A stretch of DNA of 31,360 nt from WJLY01 sp964562405 (GTDB lineage Bacteria; Joyebacterota; Joyebacteria; Joyebacterales; Joyebacteraceae), in the NCBI GenBank assembly GCA_964562405.1, contig CAZLTC010000029.1, positions 1-31,360 on the forward strand, read 5' to 3'. A program made the translations under genes and the position numbers. The notes beneath the pieces are model-generated. The model ran no database searches, had not been told where the DNA came from, and worked only from the letters and a program-made list of their open reading frames with translations. Positions 8,183 through 13,915 of the stretch are shown here, one piece after another. Positions within the stretch are counted from its first letter, which is position 1. Every line of letters starts with the position of its first letter.

Positions 8183-9009
8183 TTCGTCCCCTTGGTGAGT
8201 TCCTCGATCGACACGACCTCCACAGGAGGGAGCGGACTCCTCAGGAAGCGCTCCGCCTGCTCCTTGAACCTGTGGGGCACGTCGCTGACGTAGAACCTGT
8301 GGTTGAGCATCCCGCCCGGCTCCCGCCCGATCCCGTGCGCAGCCAGGCGCTCCGCGACCTCGCTCGCCGTCTCCTCCGCTGAATCGATCAGCCTGACGCC
8401 TGGCCCGAACACCTTCCCTATCGTTCCCTTGAGGATTGGGTAGTGCGTGCATCCGAGCACGACGACGTCCACACCGGCGTCCCTGAGCGGCGTGAGGTAC
8501 TCGTGAGCGATGACGAGGGTGACCTCGCGGTCGGTCCACCCCTCCTCCGCCAGGGGGACGAAGAGCGGGCAGCTCTTCTCCAGCACCTCGGCGTCGCGGT
8601 CGAGCTTCGCTATCTCGCGGCTGTAGGCCCGACTCGCGATCGTCCCTTCCGTGCCGATGACGCCTATCCTGCCGTCGAGCGTCGACGAGACCGCCGCCAG
8701 CGCGCCGGGCTTTATCACTCCGACGACGGGCAGATCGTACCGGGCACTCAGTGTCTCCATCGCGACTGAGGACGCGGTGTTGCAGGCCACGACCACCATC
8801 TTGACGCCGTGCCTGAGAAGGAACTCCGTATCCTCGATCGCGAACTGCGTGACCGTCTCGGAGGACTTGGGACCGTATGGAAGCCTGGCCGTGTCGCCGA
8901 AGTAAACGATCTCTTCGTTCGGAAGCTGCCTCATGATCTCGGCAACGACCGTGAGCCCGCCTATGCCCGAGTCGAATACTCCGATGGGCCTCGATGATCT
9001 CTCGCCCAC
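8179..9009 (-). CDS. murI: glutamate racemase
   Basis: Cofactor-independent racemase converting L-glutamate to D-glutamate for peptidoglycan; cytosolic, 276 aa. The N-terminal GVFDSGIGGLTV carries the conserved Asp13-Ser14. FGDTARLPYG follows. The two catalytic cysteines are C76 in VVACNTAS and C187 in LGCTHYP. The GTG start is preceded by AGGAG at 9 nt. The stop overlaps the rdgB start. A 106-bp gap (9010-9115) separates it from the GerM gene; it holds only small hairpins (GCCGCG/CGCGGC), so the gene may have a separate translation start within one transcript. The family is unmistakable. Confidence 0.97.
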   Translation of the reverse strand: MGERSSRPIGVFDSGIGGLTVVAEIMRQLPNEEIVYFGDTARLPYGPKSSETVTQFAIEDTEFLLRHGVKMVVVACNTASSVAMETLSARYDLPVVGVIKPGALAAVSSTLDGRIGVIGTEGTIASRAYSREIAKLDRDAEVLEKSCPLFVPLAEEGWTDREVTLVIAHEYLTPLRDAGVDVVVLGCTHYPILKGTIGKVFGPGVRLIDSAEETASEVAERLAAHGIGREPGGMLNHRFYVSDVPHRFKEQAERFLRSPLPPVEVVSIEELTKGTK

Positions 9010-9115
9010 TCGTGTTCTCTCCTGTTGCGAAGCCTGTGTGTGCTCATCGACGCGCCGCAGGTGGCGCCTGCGAGTACGCCCGGAGCCGCGAGGTCCCGCG
9101 GCGTCGGTGCGGAGC

Positions 9116-9670
9116 CTATCTGTACTGGTCGACGCTGAAGGGGACGGTGGCGTCGATGTGCCCGGCGATGGTCTCGATCTCGCGTCCTTCGACCAGGAAC
9201 GTGACCCGCTCCACGTGTGGGAAGTTGCGCGCGAGCGTCTGGACGACCGAGCTTATGGTCATGAGCTCGCCCGTCGAGCCTCCCGGGTGCTTGTCCACGA
9301 GTTCTCTCGTGAAGTCTACGAACGCGCCCCCGCTGTCGTCGAAGACCACCGAGCGTATGCCGGTCCCTTCGGGCAGAGTCCGCACACCGCCGCTGTCGGA
9401 CGGACCTCTGGCGAGTTCTTCGAGGATCCTCTTGGCGCGAATGGCCCTGTCCGCCGGCACGACGATCTCCCGCCTCTCTTCCACAAGACGCATGGCCGAT
9501 GGGTCGCCGAAGACGAGAACGACCGATTGCACACCCCGACCGAGTTCTTCCTCCGCTGCGCCGCCCGGCTGCAGGTCCTCCGACGGGCCCCGCTCCCACG
9601 AAAGGAAGATGAGCACGCCCGCCACGAGCGCGATGGCTATGACGATGAGCTTCACGCGCAGGAGGTTCAT
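9116..9670 (-). CDS. GerM-domain (sporulation/spore germination-like) envelope protein
   Basis: A 184-aa protein with one N-terminal membrane anchor (about 8-25, VIAIALVAGVLIFLSW), a low-complexity Gly/Glu linker, then a single GerM domain (about 45-180). The domain signatures are VVLVFGDPSAMRLVEERRE, AKRILEELARGP, LPEGTGIRSV and GGAFVDFTRELVD. In the family, GerM domains occur in lipoproteins or membrane proteins linked to peptidoglycan remodelling, and they sit beside murI and amidase genes in non-sporulating bacteria too. The start ATG overlaps the amidase stop by 4 nt (ATGA). Nothing else here suggests sporulation, so I call it an envelope protein of unknown biochemical role. Confidence 0.85.
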   Translation of the reverse strand: MNLLRVKLIVIAIALVAGVLIFLSWERGPSEDLQPGGAAEEELGRGVQSVVLVFGDPSAMRLVEERREIVVPADRAIRAKRILEELARGPSDSGGVRTLPEGTGIRSVVFDDSGGAFVDFTRELVDKHPGGSTGELMTISSVVQTLARNFPHVERVTFLVEGREIETIAGHIDATVPFSVDQYR

Positions 9671-11193
9671 TGTCCCCTCTCCTTTGCACCGGACCTATAA
9701 GCCGCGATGCCGTCGGCTATCGCCTGCGCGGCCTCCCGGAGGAAGCTCTCGTCGGACAGCAGCGCCTCCTCGTCGCGGTTGGTGATGTACCCGAGTTCTA
9801 CCTGGACCGCCGGCATCGCGCATCCGCCAAGAACGCGCGAGCTGCGGCGCCCCACGCCTCTGTCGTTCAGGGAGAGCGAGGCCTTCATGCTGGCGTCGAC
9901 CGCCCGCGCGAGCGCTCGGCTCTCCGCAACGTGGCTCTCCTGCAGCTTCTCCCAGATAAGCTCGTCAACGGCGCCGGAAGGCGCCAGGGTCTCGACGCGC
10001 GGAAGACCGCGGCCACGACGCACCGACTCGTCCTCCGGCTGCCATCCCGGAGGTTCGTAGTAGTCGACGCCGAAGCCGCGCGCCCAACCCGAGTACCACG
10101 CGCCACACTGCAGGCCGACGAAGATGTCTGCGTCGGCGAGGTTGGCGATCTCCGCCCTGCGGTGTTCGGGGACCAACGAGTCGGAGCTGCGCGTCATGAA
10201 GACGTAGAACCCCTTGCGTTGGAGCGCGTAGCTGAGTTCCCTCGCGAGCGCCAGCGTGACCACCTTCTCCTCGAGTCCTCGGCGCCCCACCGCGCCCCGA
10301 TCGCTGCCTCCGTGGGCGGGGTCGATCATCACGGTCTCGAGCCCGAGCCCCGGCGTCGCGAACAGGCTGTCGGACTCTGGGAGCAGATGCTTGACGCCCC
10401 GGAGCTCGAGCGACGGCGTCGCCGACTCGATGCTCCCTCGCACGAGAACCTCGATCCTCGGTGGGTTCCCCAGGAGCCGGGCGCTGTAGGAGCCGGCCCG
10501 GTCGGTGAGCGTTATCTCCGCTCTCACGCCGTCCGGCGATTCCTCGAGGAGCACGCCGGATACGTACTCCGTGTTCTGCTCGACGGCCAGCGAATCCGGC
10601 AACCGGGCGCCGGAGAGCATGACCTCTACTGACGCCCTGCTCCGGCTCACGGCGCTGAACTCGGCGGGGCTCGTCAGCCCCAGCTCCACGATGGTACCGT
10701 CCGTGGTCTGCCTGAGCTGGAGCGAGTCGACCGACGGCCTCAGACGCTCCACGCGGACCGTCCTCTCGGCCGGCAGCCACCGGATCTGTGAGTCGAGCGA
10801 GGGGGCCAGCAGCCTCGTGAGGAAGCCCGTCGGCACCCAGACGTCGCCTCGCCGAATCAGGACAGGCTCCATGATGTTCTCGACCGTCCGGTCGAGAACC
10901 GCGAAGCGGCTATCCGGCGTCACGGACATCTGATGATCCGCGACCGAGAGGGTCACCTTCCCGGTGCTCGGGTTCCGGTAGCGGATGCCCGAGACCGCGA
11001 GCGCCACGTCACGGAGCCGGAAGTAGGCGATGCCTCTCTCCGTCATGGCCTCGACCTGCGCAACCCGGCTGTCGTCGACGAACTCGAAGCGAACGAGGGC
11101 CGCATCCGCGTCGGCGAAGGCGAACGCCACCAGGACGGCCACCGTGGCCGTCGACAGCACCGCGCGGTGCCATGTCCTCAGGCGATTCGACAT
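9667..11193 (-). CDS. N-acetylmuramoyl-L-alanine amidase-like protein (Amidase_3), zinc site altered
   Basis: A 508-aa exported protein. The signal peptide ends near AFADADAA. A copper-amine-oxidase-N-like region (about 40-150, with FRLRDVALAVSG and VLIRRGDVWVPTGFL) is followed by an AMIN-like beta domain (about 150-255), then Amidase_3 (about 283-500). The family cleaves the amide bond between MurNAc and the stem peptide with a zinc ion. Seen here: His294 in MIDPAHGG, Glu309 in GLEEK, and the late catalytic Glu466 in VQVELGYITN. The second zinc histidine, normally in an SIHAN-like motif, is Gln362 in FVGLQCGAWYS. The enzyme may be inactive, use another ligand, or act as a binder. The start ATG shares one base with the smpB stop (TGATG); the end overlaps the GerM gene. 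Confidence 0.86.
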   Translation of the reverse strand: MSNRLRTWHRAVLSTATVAVLVAFAFADADAALVRFEFVDDSRVAQVEAMTERGIAYFRLRDVALAVSGIRYRNPSTGKVTLSVADHQMSVTPDSRFAVLDRTVENIMEPVLIRRGDVWVPTGFLTRLLAPSLDSQIRWLPAERTVRVERLRPSVDSLQLRQTTDGTIVELGLTSPAEFSAVSRSRASVEVMLSGARLPDSLAVEQNTEYVSGVLLEESPDGVRAEITLTDRAGSYSARLLGNPPRIEVLVRGSIESATPSLELRGVKHLLPESDSLFATPGLGLETVMIDPAHGGSDRGAVGRRGLEEKVVTLALARELSYALQRKGFYVFMTRSSDSLVPEHRRAEIANLADADIFVGLQCGAWYSGWARGFGVDYYEPPGWQPEDESVRRGRGLPRVETLAPSGAVDELIWEKLQESHVAESRALARAVDASMKASLSLNDRGVGRRSSRVLGGCAMPAVQVELGYITNRDEEALLSDESFLREAAQAIADGIAAYRSGAKERGQ

Positions 11194-11663
11194 CAGTCGC
11201 CACCTCTCGAACGCCGTCTCACGGCCCGCTCCATGTCCCTGTCGGCGTCCCGTTTTCTTATCGTCTCGCGTTTGTCGTAGGCCTTCTTGCCCCGGCAGAG
11301 ACCGACCTCGACCTTGACCCTGCCGCCTTTCAGATAGACGGAGAGCGGGATCAAGGCCATGCCCTTCTCGAGAACCTGGCGCTCGAGGCGGGCGATCTCG
11401 ACCTTGTGCATCAGCAGCTTGCGTGTCCGTCGCGGGTCGACGTTGAAGCGGTTGCCCTGCTCGTAGGGGCTTATGTGCGCGCCGTGAAGAAACAGCTCCT
11501 CGTCCTGCACCCTCGCGTAGCTGTCCACGAGCTGCACCTTGCCGAGACGCACGGACTTGACCTCCGTGCCTCTGAGGACGATCCCGGCCTCCACTGAGTC
11601 GACAACATGATAGTCGTGCCGGGCGCGCTTGTTCTTCGCGATGATCTTGACGCCCTCACTCAC
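11193..11663 (-). CDS. smpB: SsrA-binding protein SmpB
   Basis: Partner of tmRNA in trans-translation: it binds the tRNA-like end of tmRNA and helps it enter stalled ribosomes. It has 156 aa, the normal length. Family marks are KIIAKNKRARHDY, GIVLRGTEVKS, HGAHISPYEQGN, RRTRKLLMHK, and the basic tail KKAYDKRETIRKRDADR. The GTG start at 11663 is chosen because GGGAGG lies 5 nt upstream and SEGVKIIAKNK is the usual N-terminus. The frame is open for another 128 codons upstream, but that translation is low-complexity Arg/Pro/Gly with no family resemblance. It is the first protein gene of the cell-wall cluster. I could not find the ssrA (tmRNA) gene in the window. Confidence 0.96.
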   Translation of the reverse strand: MSEGVKIIAKNKRARHDYHVVDSVEAGIVLRGTEVKSVRLGKVQLVDSYARVQDEELFLHGAHISPYEQGNRFNVDPRRTRKLLMHKVEIARLERQVLEKGMALIPLSVYLKGGRVKVEVGLCRGKKAYDKRETIRKRDADRDMERAVRRRSRGGD

Positions 11664-11778
11664 AATGCCCTCCCGCGGCGGTGCCGCCGGCGAGACGGGA
11701 CGTCGGCGGACTCCGATGGATGCTAACAGAGCGTCAGGAAGACGGGCAAGTGGGGATTGGGCGGGCCCGGACATGCGC

Positions 11779-11804
11779 GGAGGGCGGGATTGAACCCGCC
11801 CTCC
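11779..11804 (-). terminator. strong hairpin closing the putative RNA upstream of smpB
   Basis: GGAGGGCGGG and CCCGCCCTCC form a perfect 10-bp stem around a 6-nt loop. There is no T-run on either side, so it may be a terminator of the U-tract-less kind, an attenuator, or a 3'-end structure. The loop in context (GGGTTCAATCCC) resembles a tRNA T-arm, but it is one base short and no acceptor partner is seen. Confidence 0.4.
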
Positions 11805-12046
11805 CATCACGCTCGAGCCGGACTGCGATGTTCCGTTCCGGTCGGGCGGCCGCGGACTCGGTGGCCCCCGTTCGCAGCGCGGGTCAGTGCCGCAACCGCG
11901 CCACGGAGATCCCTCCGAGAGAATGAACACGGGCCGGCCACGGCCCTCCTCGTACTTAACCACACCGGGGGATCCGGCACTGGAGCCCGGGAGTGAGCGT
12001 CCGCTTCGCAAAGCACGCCGGACCCCTCCGGCGTGGACATCTCTCA
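11779..12046 (-). ncRNA. candidate structured RNA or long structured leader upstream of smpB
   Basis: About 270 nt with no convincing protein but many perfect stems, read on the minus strand from a good promoter. (a) GTCC/GGAC encloses hairpin ACGCCGGA/TCCGGCGT and the small hairpin GCTT-TGCG-AAGC, a likely three-way junction. (b) CAGTGCCG/CGGCACTG (8 bp, extended outward by CGGG/CCCG) encloses about 90 nt. (c) Nested in that is GATCCCCCG with CGGAGGGATC (one bulged A). (d) Nested further is GGGCCG-TGGC-CGGCCC. (e) A 10-bp hairpin ends the unit. No tmRNA, 6S, RNase P or SRP signature was recognised. It could be a free ncRNA or an smpB leader. The stems are seen by eye; no energy calculation was made. 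Confidence 0.45.
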
Positions 12047-12052
12047 TCTGTC

Positions 12053-12081
12053 AGCTTAACACAGGTTGTCCCAACTGTCAA
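12053..12081 (-). promoter_or_regulatory. promoter reading toward smpB
   Basis: A perfect -35 TTGACA (12076-12081), a 17-bp spacer, and a weaker -10 TAAGCT (12053-12058) on the minus strand. Transcription would begin near 12046, about 380 nt before the smpB start codon. It points away from the tRNA-Leu promoter, whose -35 lies about 40 bp off. Confidence 0.65.
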
Positions 12082-12118
12082 TAACTCGCTGCGCGCCCAC
12101 TCCACGGGCCCTTGTCGG

Positions 12119-12147
12119 TTGACGCGGGGCGTGGCAGTGGCTACACT
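12119..12147 (+). promoter_or_regulatory. promoter of tRNA-Leu
   Basis: TTGACG (12119-12124, 5/6), a spacer of exactly 17 bp, then TACACT (12142-12147, 4/6). The predicted start lies about 10 nt upstream of the tRNA acceptor stem. Confidence 0.8.
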
Positions 12148-12164
12148 ATCTACCTGTTGGGACC

Positions 12165-12252
12165 GCCGAAGTGGTGGAACTGGTAGACGCGCTGCGTTCA
12201 GGGCGCAGTGGGGCTTGTCCCTGTGGGGGTTCGAATCCCCCCTTCGGCACCA
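12165..12252 (+). tRNA. tRNA-Leu (anticodon CAG)
   Basis: Class II tRNA of 88 nt including an encoded CCA. The acceptor GCCGAAG pairs with CTTCGGC, with discriminator A. The anticodon stem CTGCG/CGCAG closes loop TTCAGGG, anticodon CAG. A long variable arm typical of leucine tRNA is present (TGGGGCTTGTCCCTGT region), and the T arm GGGGG-TTCGAAT-CCCCC is perfect. Confidence 0.97.
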
Positions 12253-12261
12253 GCTTGAAAA

Positions 12262-12288
12262 CGGGGCGGCCCGCGAGGCGCCGCCCCG
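12262..12288 (+). terminator. hairpin after tRNA-Leu
   Basis: CGGGGCGGC and GCCGCCCCG form a perfect 9-bp stem with a 9-nt loop, starting 10 nt after the tRNA CCA. Only ATTC follows, no long T-run, but position and strength fit a terminator for the single-tRNA transcript. Confidence 0.6.
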
Positions 12289-12356
12289 ATTCACGTCCCG
12301 AGCCGCGGCGCGCCGTCGCGGGGAAGCCGGGAGAGCGTCCTCGAAGGAGCGCCAGC

Positions 12357-13493
12357 ATGCCCAAGTCCAAGGTCGCCGTACTCCGCACGAAGCCCGACTC
12401 AGTCCTCGACGATTACCGCCGGCTCTGCAAGCTGGCGGGACTCGCGGAGGCGCTCGACCCAGCCGCGACGACGATACTCAAGGACAACATCAGCTGGCAC
12501 CTCATGTACCCCGGGGCGAACACGACGCCGTGGCAACTCGAGGGCACGATACTCGCGTTGAAGGACGCGGGCCTCGATGACCTGGTCGACGTGCACAACA
12601 AGACGGTCGTGACGATCTGCGACCTCGGTGACAAGTACAACAAGTTCGGTCCCGTGCTCGAGAAGTACGGCGTTCCTACCAAGTACAACTTCAGCCCGGC
12701 AGACATGTCGTGGATCGAGTACAAGCCGAAGGCGAAGATGGCCGTGCTGGACAAGGTCTTCCCGGACGGCATCTACCTCCCCGACTACTTCTTCGGGAAG
12801 AACATCGTGCATCTTCCGACCGTCAAGACACACAGCTACACGGTGACGACCGGTGCGCTCAAGAACGCATTCGGCGGACTCCTGAACGTGAACCGCCACA
12901 TGACACACACGTGGATACACGACACGATCGTCGACCTCCTCGCCATTCAGAAGGAGATACACACGGGCGTCTTCTGCACGATGGACGGGACGACCGCGGG
13001 AAGCGGTCCCGGCCCGCGGACACTCATCCCGCATCAGAAGGATGTCATCCTGGCGTCGGCCGACCAGGTGGCGATAGACGCGGTGTCGGCGAGCATGATG
13101 GGGTTCGACCCGATGAGCATCGAGTACATCGCGCACGCCACCGCGCGCGGTCTCGGACAGGGCGACCCGAGGGAGATAGAAATCGTGGGAGATCCGGACG
13201 CCGCAGCGGAGAGATGGAACTTCACCGTCGGCGTGAATTTCGGGACGGGGACCGGCATGCTGCTGTGGCGCTCGCCCCTCAAGATATTCCAGAAGCTGCT
13301 TTTCCAGACCCCAATCGTGAAGATCTTCATCTGGGCCAGCGAGACCTACCACGACAAGTTCTGGTATCCGAAGAACGGCGTGCCGGTTGTCACGAAGTGG
13401 AAGCGCGAGAGCCCGTGGGGACGGCTCTTCGACGAGTATCCTGAGAGCACCGCCGAGATCGACTCCGCCTGCCGCATCGAACCGTTCGCGTAG
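12357..13493 (+). CDS. DUF362 domain protein
   Basis: A 378-aa protein of the DUF362 family, whose biochemical role is not established. Family-type stretches are TTILKDNISWHLMYPGANTTP, NIVHLPTVKTHSYTVTTGALKNAFGG, HDTIVDLLAI, ILASADQVAIDAVSASMMGFDP and GLGQGDPREIEIVG. Many DUF362 proteins carry a C-terminal ferredoxin-like 4Fe-4S pair; no CxxCxxC cluster is visible here. There is no signal peptide, so it is probably cytosolic. The ATG at 12357 is chosen because AAGGAG lies 8 nt upstream; an upstream in-frame extension would run back through the tRNA. Its C-terminal part (about 305-378) has Trp/Tyr-rich stretches typical of a longer DUF362 subgroup. It is monocistronic, between tRNA-Leu and a convergent operon. 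Confidence 0.85.
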   Translation: MPKSKVAVLRTKPDSVLDDYRRLCKLAGLAEALDPAATTILKDNISWHLMYPGANTTPWQLEGTILALKDAGLDDLVDVHNKTVVTICDLGDKYNKFGPVLEKYGVPTKYNFSPADMSWIEYKPKAKMAVLDKVFPDGIYLPDYFFGKNIVHLPTVKTHSYTVTTGALKNAFGGLLNVNRHMTHTWIHDTIVDLLAIQKEIHTGVFCTMDGTTAGSGPGPRTLIPHQKDVILASADQVAIDAVSASMMGFDPMSIEYIAHATARGLGQGDPREIEIVGDPDAAAERWNFTVGVNFGTGTGMLLWRSPLKIFQKLLFQTPIVKIFIWASETYHDKFWYPKNGVPVVTKWKRESPWGRLFDEYPESTAEIDSACRIEPFA

Positions 13494-13520
13494 TCCCGGC
13501 GCGGCCGGACCGAACGCATC

Positions 13521-13553
13521 GATGGGGCCCGCCGGAATCTGCCGGGCCCCATC
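13521..13553. terminator. bidirectional hairpin between convergent DUF362 and RND operons
   Basis: GATGGGGCCCG and CGGGCCCCATC form a perfect 11-bp stem with an 11-nt loop, inside the 116-bp gap between two converging transcripts. A smaller hairpin GTGCGC/GCGCAC follows at 13563-13581. No T-run is visible, but the placement suits a shared terminator. Confidence 0.6.
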
Positions 13554-13609
13554 GCCGCCTCTGTGCGCAAGAGACGCGCACCCGCCGCTCACACGGCGCC
13601 CTCCACCCT

Positions 13610-13915
13610 TCATTCCTTGCCGGAGAGCACTCGCTTCGACACGTCGAGGAGATATGCGTCCATGCCCTCTCCCCCGGCGCGCTCGTTGTACGACTCGACC
13701 TCGCGGAGCAGCGCCTCCGCCCGGTCGTCCTCCAGAACGACCAACATGGTGGAGTTAGCTCCGGGCCAGACGTGCGAGTTCTCTCTAGGGTCTCCGCAGG
13801 AGATCCTACCCTCGACCTCGGGGATCCGCGTGTACGTGCAGATGCCCAGTTTGGTCAGGATCTCCTTAGCTTCGACATCCACACCGACGTAGTAGTTGAG
13901 GATCACCATCTTCAT
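13610..13915 (-). CDS. PII-like transporter-associated protein (PG0541-like)
   Basis: A small cytosolic protein, 101 aa, beginning MKMVILNYYVGVDVEAKEIL, with a length and a beta-alpha-beta pattern like PII/CutA-type trimers. It contains TRIPEVEGRISCGDP and GANSTMLVVLEDDRAEALL. Related small proteins sit directly after RND pump genes in Bacteroidetes and relatives, and are annotated as transporter-associated and PII-like; I assign it by that resemblance. The likely role is sensing a small ligand and modulating the pump, which is inferred. The ATG at 13915 overlaps the pump stop in ATGA with GAGGTGG 5 nt upstream; a GTG at 13924 is the alternative. It is the last gene of the operon. Confidence 0.72.
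   Translation of the reverse strand: MKMVILNYYVGVDVEAKEILTKLGICTYTRIPEVEGRISCGDPRENSHVWPGANSTMLVVLEDDRAEALLREVESYNERAGGEGMDAYLLDVSKRVLSGKE

Noticed and set aside
8183..8539. N-terminal extension of rdgB into murI
   Set aside because: The translation is a murI frame shadow; the conserved RdgB N-terminus begins exactly at the GTG at 8182.
9667..11193. frameshift or sequencing error explaining the missing zinc His in the amidase
   Set aside because: Reading frame and flanking motifs are intact on both sides. A single-codon change to CAG could in principle be an error, but nothing in the sequence points to one.
11664..12046. tmRNA (ssrA) gene next to smpB
   Set aside because: The GGGTTCAATCCC hairpin resembles a T arm, but its loop is one base short. 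No matching acceptor halves, no TTCGAC-type 5' motif and no Ala-Ala-stop tag frame were found on either strand.
11664..12047. 128-codon N-terminal extension of smpB
   Set aside because: The frame is open only because the DNA is GC-rich. The translation is Arg/Pro/Gly low complexity, and a good Shine-Dalgarno site and the family N-terminus lie at the GTG at 11663.
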